Positions 1 through 6,151 of a DNA stretch of 6,994 nt are shown in pieces. The position numbers and the translations under genes were made by a program. The stretch is taken from the NCBI GenBank assembly GCA_947259605.1, contig CAMYMX010000181.1:1-6994 (forward strand), in the 5' to 3' direction. How positions within the stretch are numbered: position 1 is the first letter of the stretch; the number at the start of each line of letters is the position of its first letter. This DNA comes from an uncultured Polyangiaceae bacterium (lineage in GTDB: Bacteria > Myxococcota_A > Polyangia > Polyangiales > Houyiibacteriaceae). Under the pieces are notes generated by a model that did no database searches, was not told the origin of the DNA, and saw nothing but the letters and a program-made list of their open reading frames with translations.

Positions 1-1261
1 TGGTGGTTTGTCGGAGCCGGCGGAGGCCCGGCATCTGCTCGATTGGCGAAGCGCGGTAGCGCGCGGGAGTTGGAGGCCGCATGGCCTCTGCTGGCGGAAG
101 CGTCACGGCACTGCGGACCGCGAACGCAATTCCAGCGACCGCGGCGAGCAAGCTCGCGATGACGGCATTGATGGCGACGGGAAGATCGATGCGACCACGA
201 GTCATCGGTAGACGAAAGAAGCCAGCGTAGAGGTCGAGCATGGCGTCGGCCAACCAGGCCCCGAACGCCACGCCAACCGCCGAGCCGAATAGGACGATGA
301 CGCAAACCATCTTGAAGTAGTGCAGCGCAATCGTTGAGTTCCTGTACCCGACGGCCTTGATCACGGCGATTTGGCCTCGCTGCATCGTCACCATTCTGGA
401 AAACACGACGTTCAACAGAAACGCTGCCACCGCGAGAAACGCCCCAGGAAGAAAGACCACCTCGGCTTCGATCTGCGCGATCTCTCCTTCGAGAATGGAG
501 TTGGAGATTTGAAGATCTCGTCCGTATGCACCCAAGCCTCCATAAGGCTCCAGGATTCGATCGATCGCGATGAGCGCGGCCTTCTCGTTGGCGCCTGGCT
601 CCAAGCGCACGACGACATCGTTGAATGCTCCCTCCATCTGAAACGCCGCCGCAACGGAGGTGCCCGACATCCACATCGGGGCAAAACGCTCATCGTCCGA
701 CGTGATCCCGCCTGGCTCGATCGCAAAAACGTATTCAGGGGAGATTGCCAAGCCCACGACGATCAGCTCGTGGAGCTTCCCGTTGAGAATCGCTGGAATC
801 GTGGAGCCCGGTCGGAGGGCGTGCTCGTTGGCAAACGGCTCGTAAATGAGCACCTCGTCCCCACGGCCGGGCTCCGGAAAGCGCCCCGACTTCACATAAA
901 CGTCGTTCATCGGGGGCCTGCCGTGGCTGGGCAAGGAGATGATCTGACCGTGTGCAGGCGTGAGCATGCCATCGATCGGCAAAAGCACCTCTTCGACGAT
1001 TCGAGGATAGACGGACGCCACGCCACGAACGTCACCGAGTCGATCGGTCACCGAATCGGGCGCTCGCTTCACGCGCGCGAACACGTCGCCGAAACGGTAC
1101 TGCTCGTAGTACGCGGCCTTGGAATCCCCAAGTGCGCGCCATGCACTCCTGAGCGTGATGTAGTTGGCAACGCCGACCGCGACGACCAGAGCAATCGTGA
1201 GAGCCTGCCCCTTGAGGCGCATCAAATCGCGAAGGAGCTTCCGATCGAGAACGCTCACCAT
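1..1261 (-). CDS. FtsX-family ABC transporter permease, partial (C-terminal part beyond window)
   Basis: This is the membrane subunit of an ABC exporter; about 420 residues are visible and the frame stays open to the left edge. Reading the minus strand from ATG at 1261, an N-terminal membrane helix lies at about residues 18-38. A long extracytoplasmic domain of about 230 residues follows, then three hydrophobic segments at about 268-290, 312-340 and 360-383. This is the FtsX/MacB layout. The motif QIAVIKAVGY at 297-306 and the EAMRPP motif at 392-397 are typical of one FtsX domain. In the roughly 800-residue members of this family a second, similar half follows EAMRPP, so the missing part is probably large. 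The start overlaps the ATPase stop by 7 bases (ATGGTGA); GTG at 1258 would give a 4-base overlap. No strong ribosome site is visible, so translational coupling is likely. The substrate cannot be told. The opposite-strand frame over 371-1300 is a shadow. Confidence 0.88.
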   Translation of the reverse strand, partial: MVSVLDRKLLRDLMRLKGQALTIALVVAVGVANYITLRSAWRALGDSKAAYYEQYRFGDVFARVKRAPDSVTDRLGDVRGVASVYPRIVEEVLLPIDGMLTPAHGQIISLPSHGRPPMNDVYVKSGRFPEPGRGDEVLIYEPFANEHALRPGSTIPAILNGKLHELIVVGLAISPEYVFAIEPGGITSDDERFAPMWMSGTSVAAAFQMEGAFNDVVVRLEPGANEKAALIAIDRILEPYGGLGAYGRDLQISNSILEGEIAQIEAEVVFLPGAFLAVAAFLLNVVFSRMVTMQRGQIAVIKAVGYRNSTIALHYFKMVCVIVLFGSAVGVAFGAWLADAMLDLYAGFFRLPMTRGRIDLPVAINAVIASLLAAVAGIAFAVRSAVTLPPAEAMRPPTPARYRASPIEQMPGLRRLRQTT

Positions 1262-1986
1262 GTCAATTTGGCCGGCGACACCTTCTCGTCATTGCGCTGA
1301 TCGCTGGCGACCATGCCGTCGGACAATGAAACGACGCGGTCGGCCATCGAAGCGATCGGCGCGTGATGGGTGATCACCGCCGTGGTGGTTCCAAGCGATC
1401 GGTTCACCTCATCGATGACCTCGAGCACGCGGATCCCTGTCTTGAAGTCGAGGGCACCAGTCGGCTCGTCACAAAGCAAGATCTCTGGCTGCTTTGCAAC
1501 GGCGCGCGCGATTGCGACTCGCTGCTGCTCGCCACCGGATAGCTGAGCTGGGAAGTGATCCATTCGCTCGGTCAGACCCACCAGCTCGAGAGCCTCCCGA
1601 GGGTCCAAGGGAGTCTTCGAGATCTCGGTGACCAGGGCGATGTTTTCGCGTGCGGTGAGGCTGGGGACGAGATTGTAGAACTGGAACACGAAGCCGACAT
1701 GGTCGCGACGAAAATTGGTGAGCTCCCGCTCGCCGTGCCCCGCGATGTCGTCGTCTCGGTAGAGAACTTGGCCGGACGTCGGGACGTCGAGCGCGCCGAG
1801 AATGTTGAGCAAGGTCGACTTCCCGCTGCCTGAAGGGCCAAGAAGGACCATCAGCTCTCCTTCATAGAGCGGCACGTTCACGCCTCTAAGAGCGTGCACC
1901 TCGACATCACCCATCTGGTACACCTTGCTGACATCCTCGGCGATGAGAATGGAGGTGCGTTCGCTGCTTGGGCTGGGCTCTGGCAT
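1255..1986 (-). CDS. ABC transporter ATP-binding protein (MacB/LolD-like)
   Basis: This is the nucleotide-binding subunit that powers the adjacent FtsX-type permease at the inner membrane. With ATG at 1986 it is 243 residues. All ABC motifs are present (numbering from this ATG): Walker A GPSGSGKS at 50-57, Q-loop Gln 102, signature LSGGEQQR at 149-156, Walker B ILLCDE at 169-174, and the H-loop His at 207 in ITHH. The D-loop reads GALDFKTG, with Phe where Ser is more usual. A TTG 12 bases upstream (1998) could extend it, but GGAAG lies 5 bases before ATG 1986 and that ATG opens the usual short lead-in, so I prefer it. Length and motifs match the LolD/MacB/DevA branch, which pairs with FtsX-like permeases and often a HlyD-type adaptor; no adaptor is in view. 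It is first in a minus-strand operon with the permease. Confidence 0.93.
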   Translation of the reverse strand: MPEPSPSSERTSILIAEDVSKVYQMGDVEVHALRGVNVPLYEGELMVLLGPSGSGKSTLLNILGALDVPTSGQVLYRDDDIAGHGERELTNFRRDHVGFVFQFYNLVPSLTARENIALVTEISKTPLDPREALELVGLTERMDHFPAQLSGGEQQRVAIARAVAKQPEILLCDEPTGALDFKTGIRVLEVIDEVNRSLGTTTAVITHHAPIASMADRVVSLSDGMVASDQRNDEKVSPAKLTW

Positions 1987-2010
1987 CACGGCTTCCAACT
2001 AGCGTGCTCG

Positions 2011-2039
2011 TTCGTACGCTTTGTGCCGATCCAGGTCAA
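2011..2039 (-). promoter_or_regulatory. candidate sigma70-type promoter for the ABC exporter operon
   Basis: Read on the minus strand, TTGACC (2039-2034) is followed after 17 bases by TACGAA (2016-2011), about 25 bases before the ATPase ATG. The -35 box is good (5 of 6) and the -10 box weak (3 of 6). It is a match by eye only. Confidence 0.3.
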
Positions 2040-2061
2040 CTCATCCTTGAATGGATTGAGT
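2039..2061. repeat. inverted repeat in the divergent promoter region
   Basis: ACTCA-TCC (2039-2046) pairs with GGA-T-TGAGT (2053-2061), giving 8 base pairs with a single bulged T at 2056 around the 6-base loop TTGAAT. It lies between the divergent ATPase and hydrolase starts and covers candidate -35 boxes for both directions, so it could be an operator. It is imperfect and could also be chance. Confidence 0.35.
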
Positions 2062-2076
2062 CCGGGAGGGTATGAC
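2047..2076 (+). promoter_or_regulatory. candidate promoter for the alpha/beta hydrolase
   Basis: TTGAAT (2047-2052) and TATGAC (2071-2076) are separated by 18 bases, each matching the sigma70 consensus at 4 of 6 positions. They lie about 37 bases before the hydrolase ATG at 2113. The -35 box falls in the loop of the inverted repeat at 2039-2061. Confidence 0.3.
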
Positions 2077-2112
2077 CCCTAGAGCCGGCACGGTTCGGCC
2101 ACGTAATTGCTA

Positions 2113-3000
2113 ATGCTCGCCGAATCCGATTTCAATAACATCACGCGCGGTGGGCAAACTTGGCGCTACGCCGACAGCGGCCAAGGGCCGGTCGTCGTGC
2201 TGATTCATGGCTTCCCCGACACCCCGCAGTCCTATGCCGGAATCGCGTGTTCTCTCAACGACGCGGGTTACCGAACCATCGTGCCCTACCTTCGTGGCTA
2301 TCACCCCGACACCTTGGTGCCCGGTCGGCCGTACGACGCCTTGCGCCTCGCCGAAGACGCGATCGGCCTCCTTGATGCGTTGGAGGAGAGGTCGGCGGTC
2401 TTCGTCGGGCACGATTGGGGTGCCACACTGGTCTGGGGCGCCGCCGCATTGGCCCCCGATCGGGTCGACGGCATCGTTCCCATCGCGATCCCCCATCCTC
2501 GAACGCTGAAGCCCAAGAACGCGATTCAAGCAGTCGGGCTTCTCATCATGGCCCGGCACTTCCTCTACTTCCGCTTGCCCTGGGCCGAAGCCGGAACGCG
2601 GCGCGGAAATTTTCGATACATCGATTCGCTGTATAGGCGCTGGGCCCCGGACTGGAAAGGCCCCGAAAGAGACGCAGCGTTGGCGCGTGCCAAGGAGGCC
2701 TTTTCGACACCCGAGGTGCTCGAGGCCTCGATCGACTACTACCGCGCGCTGGGTTCGAAGATCGACCGGCGTCTGCTAGGGCCGATTGCCTGCGAAGGCC
2801 TGCTCGTCGCGGGAGGCCAAGACTTTGGTGGTCATCTTGGGCCGTACAAGAAGTCACAGGGCATGCTGGAAGGCGGCGCCGACCTTCTGGTGATGCCGGA
2901 CGCCGGACACTGGCCCCACCGCGAGGAGGAGTCCCGGTTCACGGACGCGCTCCTGGGATTCTTGGCCGAGATCTCCGAAAAAGATCGTTCGGCGTCTTGA
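2113..3000 (+). CDS. alpha/beta hydrolase, epoxide-hydrolase type
   Basis: This is a cytoplasmic alpha/beta-hydrolase of 295 residues with no signal peptide. The oxyanion-hole motif HGFPD is at 32-36. The nucleophile elbow is GHDWG at 99-103, with Asp 101 in place of the Ser of esterases, which marks the epoxide hydrolase/haloalkane dehalogenase group. The catalytic His is 266 in GHWPHREE, and Asp 237 in GGQDFGG is a plausible third triad member. In the cap, Tyr 152 (HFLYFRLP) and Tyr 210 (DYYRAL) sit where epoxide hydrolases carry the two ring-opening tyrosines, so I favour epoxide hydrolase over dehalogenase. The natural substrate is unknown. A TTG at 2107 is in frame, but ATG 2113 is the better start; neither has a clear ribosome site. 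The gene ends 58 bases before arsM, and the dyad in between suggests separate control. Confidence 0.88.
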   Translation: MLAESDFNNITRGGQTWRYADSGQGPVVVLIHGFPDTPQSYAGIACSLNDAGYRTIVPYLRGYHPDTLVPGRPYDALRLAEDAIGLLDALEERSAVFVGHDWGATLVWGAAALAPDRVDGIVPIAIPHPRTLKPKNAIQAVGLLIMARHFLYFRLPWAEAGTRRGNFRYIDSLYRRWAPDWKGPERDAALARAKEAFSTPEVLEASIDYYRALGSKIDRRLLGPIACEGLLVAGGQDFGGHLGPYKKSQGMLEGGADLLVMPDAGHWPHREEESRFTDALLGFLAEISEKDRSAS

Positions 3001-3009
3001 CGAATTTGG

Positions 3010-3039
3010 TTGACGGCCTCAATCATTTAGTTGCATCAT
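3010..3039 (+). promoter_or_regulatory. candidate promoter of arsM-marR
   Basis: TTGACG (3010-3015, 5 of 6 to consensus) is followed after 18 bases by CATCAT (3034-3039, 4 of 6). The -10 box lies inside the 19-base dyad, so a bound repressor would occlude it. The implied leader is very short, so the exact start of transcription is uncertain. Confidence 0.35.
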
Positions 3040-3046
3040 TCAACTA
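3028..3046. promoter_or_regulatory. predicted MarR-type operator upstream of arsM
   Basis: A 19-base dyad has left arm TAGTTGCAT (3028-3036), centre C (3037) and right arm ATTCAACTA (3038-3046). Eight of nine arm positions pair; the exception is C3034 against T3040. Size and odd-centred symmetry suit a winged-helix dimer of the MarR family. It ends 12 bases before the arsM ATG, next to the ribosome site CGGAGG (3048-3053). The MarR gene is second in the transcript behind it, so autoregulation is the natural inference. An ArsR-type protein encoded elsewhere is an alternative binder. Confidence 0.6.
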
Positions 3047-3058
3047 TCGGAGGCTTCG

Positions 3059-3871
3059 ATGGAAAAAGATCGAGTACATGACGTCGTGAAGTCAGGCTAC
3101 GCAGAGGTGGCTCGCCAAGGAGGCGGCTGCTGCGGTGCCGGCTCTACGAGCACTCACGAGCAAACCGCAGCCCTCGTCGGCTATGCCGAAGAGGACATCA
3201 CGGGCACAGCGGCCGACGCCAATCTCGGCCTCGGATGCGGCAACCCGACCGCGCTCGCGAGCCTGAAGCCAGGCGAAGTCGTTGTGGACCTGGGTTCCGG
3301 CGCCGGCTTCGACGCCCTGCTGTCCGCCGAAAAGCTCGGGCCAGCGGGCCGGTTCATCGGCGTCGACATGACCCCTGAGATGCTCGAGCGGGCCCGCACC
3401 AACGCAGTCAAGGCCGGTTTCGCGCGAACGGTCGAGTTCCGCGAGGGTCTCATCGAAAACCTCCCCGTCGCTTCGGACAGCGTGGACATCGTGATTTCCA
3501 ACTGCGTCATCAACCTCAGCCCCGACAAGGCCCAGGTGTTCCGAGAAGCGTTTCGCGTGCTCAAGCCGGGCGGACGCCTCGCCGTCAGTGACATCGTGCT
3601 GAGCAAGCCATTGCCCCCGGACATCGCGAAAGCCGCCGAGAGCTGGATCGCCTGCGTCGGCGGCGCGTTGGTCGAGGACGAATACCTCGGCCACATGCGT
3701 GCGGCAGGCTTTGAGAACATCGAGCACACGCGAAAGCCCGCCGGCCCCATGCTGACGTCGAGCTTGCAGGACCCGATGTGGAAGGCCGCGGTCGAGCTCG
3801 TCGGCGAAGAACGAATCGCGGAGCTTGCAGATACCGTGTTCAGCTACGCGGTGACCGCAAAAAAGCGATGA
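3059..3871 (+). CDS. arsM: arsenite S-adenosylmethionine methyltransferase
   Basis: ArsM uses S-adenosylmethionine to methylate As(III) in the cytoplasm, giving methylated and finally volatile arsenicals. The 270-residue protein has the class I methyltransferase motif DLGSGAGFD at 77-85, acidic VD at 102-103, and LKPGGRLAVSDIV at 168-180. Its three hallmark As(III)-binding cysteines are in family context: Cys 60 (LGLGCGNP), Cys 149 (SNCVINL) and Cys 199 (WIACVGGA). An N-terminal pair, Cys 24-Cys 25 (GGGCCG), matches the extra cysteine region of many ArsM proteins. The C-terminal part (about 205-270) is the usual variable domain. Length is normal and nothing is missing. ATG 3059 has a strong ribosome site, CGGAGG, 5 bases upstream. 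The stop overlaps the marR start (ATGA, 3868-3871), so the two form an operon, probably controlled by the dyad at 3028-3046. Confidence 0.95.
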   Translation: MEKDRVHDVVKSGYAEVARQGGGCCGAGSTSTHEQTAALVGYAEEDITGTAADANLGLGCGNPTALASLKPGEVVVDLGSGAGFDALLSAEKLGPAGRFIGVDMTPEMLERARTNAVKAGFARTVEFREGLIENLPVASDSVDIVISNCVINLSPDKAQVFREAFRVLKPGGRLAVSDIVLSKPLPPDIAKAAESWIACVGGALVEDEYLGHMRAAGFENIEHTRKPAGPMLTSSLQDPMWKAAVELVGEERIAELADTVFSYAVTAKKR

Positions 3872-4302
3872 GCTCCGTCGTCGAAGACGTGATTGCGTTC
3901 TGCCGGATCTTCTCCTCGTTCGAGCGTGAGGAGATCTGCTGCGGAACGGTGAGCCCGGCGCAGTGCGTACTCCTTCAGACACTGATGGACGGCGAATGGG
4001 ACGTGAGCGGACTCGCCGCCCAAGCAAGGGTCACCAAAGGCGCGATGACGCGGCTGGTCGACGGCCTCGAAGCCCGTGGCTGGGTCGCCCGCGAGAGAGC
4101 GGAAGACGACGGCCGCCGCGTCCTCGTCTCACTGACGGGCGCAGGCAAAAAGGAAGCCAAGCGCCTCTACCGCCTCACGGAAAAGAGCATCGCCACCCTC
4201 CTCGAACGAATCCCGCCGGCCGAGCGAGACCAGGCCCGGCGAAGCATCCACCTTCTACGCGAAGCAGCCGAACAAACCCGAACGCAACTAGACTGCTGCT
4301 GA
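3868..4302 (+). CDS. cysteine-rich MarR-family transcriptional regulator
   Basis: This is a 144-residue winged-helix DNA-binding protein. The helix-turn-helix lies at about 47-70 (LAAQARVTKGAMTRLVDGLE), and the wing contains DDGRRVLVSLT (80-90), the MarR signature. Flanking helices at about 1-22 and 95-140 would form the dimer interface. It has six cysteines: 12, 24-25, 33, and a C-terminal 143-144 pair. The stretch EICCGTVSPAQC lies where MarR proteins form the ligand or thiol-sensing pocket. The start is ATG 3868, overlapping the arsM stop by 4 bases; a longer upstream reading is open but runs in a shadow frame through arsM. There is no good ribosome site, so translation is probably coupled to arsM. 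It likely represses arsM and itself through the dyad at 3028-3046. That it senses As(III) or another thiophile is inference. Confidence 0.9.
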   Translation: MSSVVEDVIAFCRIFSSFEREEICCGTVSPAQCVLLQTLMDGEWDVSGLAAQARVTKGAMTRLVDGLEARGWVARERAEDDGRRVLVSLTGAGKKEAKRLYRLTEKSIATLLERIPPAERDQARRSIHLLREAAEQTRTQLDCC

Positions 4303-4309
4303 ACAGGGA

Positions 4310-4329
4310 CGCCAGCTCCCACACTGGCG
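4310..4329 (+). terminator. hairpin just after marR, possible terminator
   Basis: CGCCAG (4310-4315) and CTGGCG (4324-4329) form a perfect 6-base stem with an 8-base loop, beginning 7 bases after the marR stop. No T-tract follows, so it is not a standard intrinsic terminator. It may only protect the 3' end. Confidence 0.3.
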
Positions 4330-4361
4330 CTGGCACGGCCCAGAAGCAGGCGGCAGCGCGA

Positions 4362-4393
4362 GCCCGAAGGGCGAAGCCCGGCGCAAAGCGCCG
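4362..4393. terminator. paired GC hairpins between convergent genes
   Basis: Two small perfect stems lie close together. The first is GCCC-GAA-GGGC (4362-4372). The second is CGGCGC-AAA-GCGCCG (4379-4393), six pairs with a three-base loop. Hairpins fold from either strand, so they could end transcripts from both marR and the opposing acyl-CoA synthetase gene. Neither has a T-tract, so termination is a guess from position. Confidence 0.35.
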
Positions 4394-4434
4394 CCAAGGC
4401 GAAGCGAAGCGACCGCCGCGGCAGGGAGGACTAC

Positions 4435-4451
4435 GGGTGGGGGTGGGCGGG
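4435..4451 (+). other. G-quadruplex motif with single-base loops
   Basis: On the plus strand GGG, GGGGG, GGG and GGG follow one another separated by T, T and C (4435-4451). This fits the standard four-run G-quadruplex pattern with the shortest loops, a type known to be very stable. It lies 42 bases beyond the end of the acyl-CoA synthetase gene and 132 beyond marR. RNA copied rightward from marR would carry the G-rich strand. Confidence 0.6.
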
Positions 4452-4493
4452 CGGTGTAACCAAGTCTGGCGCTGGCACTGCCGCTGAATCTGC

Positions 4494-6122
4494 CTAGCTC
4501 TCGATGACCGTCAGCTCCCCCGCCGCATGTTGGCTTCTGAGCACCTTCTTATCGAATTTCCCGACGCTGGTTTTGGGAATCTCCTCGATGAAGGACCAGC
4601 GCTCGGGAAGCCACCACTTGGCGACTTTTTCACCGAGGTAGGTGCGAATCTCTTCGGGCGTGATGCTGCTGCCCTCTTTGCGGACGACGCAGGCCAGCGG
4701 GCGCTCGTCCCACTTCTCATCCGGGATGCCGACGACGGCGGCCTCGGCAACCTCAGGGTGCGCAATGATGGCGTTCTCGAGCTCGACCGACGATATCCAT
4801 TCACCGCCGGACTTGATGACGTCTTTGGCGCGGTCGGTAATCTGCGCGTAGCCGCGTTCATCCACGAAGCCAACGTCGCCGGTTCGCAGCCAGCCTTCGT
4901 GAAACTTCTCCACGTCGTCGACGCCGTAGTAGCTGCCGGTCACCCAGGGCCCGCGAACTTCGATTTCACCCACCGACTCCCCGTCCCACGGCAGCGTGCG
5001 GCCTGCATCGTCGACGATTCGCAGCTCGATGCCCGCAACGGGACGCCCCGTTCGGCTTCGATATCGCCAGGCGTCTTCGCCTTTTACATCGCGTGGCACC
5101 GACGCGATCGTCCCGACGGGGCTAGTTTCAGTCATGCCCCAGAGCTGCAGAAGCGTGACACCGTAGCGTTCGTCGAATGCGCGCATCAATGACTCGGGGA
5201 CCGCTGAGCCGCCGCAAATGACCAGTCGAAACGACGACAAATCGATGTCCTGCTGCTCCCCATAGTGGAGAACCCCCGTCCAAATGCTGGGCACTGCACC
5301 GGCAAGCGTCGGGCGATGACGCTCGATCATACCCACCAGAGGCTCGGGTTGCAGATACTGCGCTGGCTGAAGGAAATCGGTGCCGACCCACCAGCCTGCA
5401 TATGGCAGCCCCCAGCAGTTCGCATGAAACATCGGCACGATGGTGAGGATCATGTCGCTTTCGTTCAGGCCGGCGACCGCACCAGAGGTGAGGGCGTAGG
5501 AGTGAAGTACCGTCGAGCGGTGGCTGTAGACCACGCCTTTTGGATCCCCGGTGGTGCCGCTGGTGTACGCCATCGACGCCGGCGCGCGCTCGTCGAGCAC
5601 TGGCCAATCGATGCCCGGCGATTGAGAGGACAAGAGGTCCTCGTATCGGTGAAGCGCCGCCCGCGGCGCATCGCGTAGCGGCGCATCGTCGCCGCTCCCA
5701 ACCACGATGATGTGTTCGACCGTCTTCAGCTCTTTGGCGACGCGCCCGAGCAAGGGCACGAGCGAGTCATCGACGATGATGACTTTGTCCGCCGCGTGGT
5801 TGATCACGAAAGCCAGCTGCTCGGGAAACAGCCGGATGTTGAGCGTGTGCATGACGGCGCCCATCGAAGAGATCGCGAAATACGCCTCGAGATGCTCTTG
5901 GCTGTTCCAACAGAACGTGCCGACGCGTTCCTCGCGCTCGACCCCGAGCTCCATGAGAGCTTTGGCGAGTCGCTCCGTGCGATTGGCGACTTCGGCATAG
6001 CTGGCCACGCGATCCCCACCCTCAGCGACGGTGATCACACGGCTGCTTTGGTAAAAACGCCGACCATGCTCGAACAAATCCGAGATCAGAAGCGGCCGGT
6101 CCATCATCGTCGAGAAGCTCAC
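4494..6122 (-). CDS. AlkK/FadD-like fatty acid--CoA ligase (AMP-forming)
   Basis: This enzyme activates a carboxylic acid, probably a medium- or long-chain fatty acid, to its CoA thioester by way of an acyl-AMP. All motifs of the acyl-adenylate family are present in 542 residues: P-loop YTSGTTGDPKG at 186-196, LWGMTETSP at 328-336, TGD at 414-416, ITDRAKDVIKSGGEWIS at 428-444, and the C-terminal catalytic Lys 522 in PKTSVGKFDKK. The sequence style (IRLFPEQLAFVINHA, VPMFHANCWGLPY, GGEWISSVELEN) is that of the AlkK branch; chain-length preference cannot be read. It starts with GTG at 6122, supported by a perfect AAGGAGG (6134-6128) 5 bases upstream; in-frame ATG codons 15-18 bases later lack this. 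It follows the iron-sulfur gene by 29 bases on the same strand, so the two are probably co-transcribed. Cytoplasmic or membrane-peripheral. Confidence 0.93.
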   Translation of the reverse strand: MSFSTMMDRPLLISDLFEHGRRFYQSSRVITVAEGGDRVASYAEVANRTERLAKALMELGVEREERVGTFCWNSQEHLEAYFAISSMGAVMHTLNIRLFPEQLAFVINHAADKVIIVDDSLVPLLGRVAKELKTVEHIIVVGSGDDAPLRDAPRAALHRYEDLLSSQSPGIDWPVLDERAPASMAYTSGTTGDPKGVVYSHRSTVLHSYALTSGAVAGLNESDMILTIVPMFHANCWGLPYAGWWVGTDFLQPAQYLQPEPLVGMIERHRPTLAGAVPSIWTGVLHYGEQQDIDLSSFRLVICGGSAVPESLMRAFDERYGVTLLQLWGMTETSPVGTIASVPRDVKGEDAWRYRSRTGRPVAGIELRIVDDAGRTLPWDGESVGEIEVRGPWVTGSYYGVDDVEKFHEGWLRTGDVGFVDERGYAQITDRAKDVIKSGGEWISSVELENAIIAHPEVAEAAVVGIPDEKWDERPLACVVRKEGSSITPEEIRTYLGEKVAKWWLPERWSFIEEIPKTSVGKFDKKVLRSQHAAGELTVIES

Positions 6123-6151
6123 CTATGCCTCCTTCGGCTCGGCAACGGTAG

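Larger units (their letters stand above)
4324..4482. repeat. 13-base direct repeat bracketing a non-coding block
   Basis: CTGGCGCTGGCAC occurs at 4324-4336 and again at 4466-4478. Allowing one mismatch the match extends to 17 bases (4324-4340 and 4466-4482). The block between, within the 191-base gap between marR and the acyl-CoA synthetase gene, is GC-rich and rich in short hairpins, and shows no believable gene. It could be a small dispersed intergenic element or simply repetitive GC-rich sequence. Confidence 0.4.

Noticed and set aside
371..1300. 309-codon open frame on the plus strand
   Set aside because: It lies opposite the FtsX permease, whose frame shows membrane helices and family motifs. 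The plus-strand product is rich in Arg and His with no domain, typical of an antisense shadow in GC-rich DNA.
1987..1998. TTG start extending the ABC ATPase by four residues
   Set aside because: The GGAAG ribosome site overlaps this extension and is correctly spaced for ATG 1986.
3092..4027. 311-codon open frame on the minus strand across arsM and marR
   Set aside because: arsM and marR are well supported by motifs and a ribosome site on the plus strand; the antisense product has no recognisable domain and starts in low-complexity Arg/Ser sequence.
4303..4493. Standard rho-independent terminator or small CRISPR-like array
   Set aside because: The hairpins lack T-tracts, and there are only two copies of the 13-base repeat with one long dissimilar interval, so neither definition is met.
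4527..5192. 221-codon plus-strand open frame opposite the acyl-CoA synthetase
   Set aside because: It is a shadow of the ligase C-terminal region; every ligase motif is present on the minus strand.
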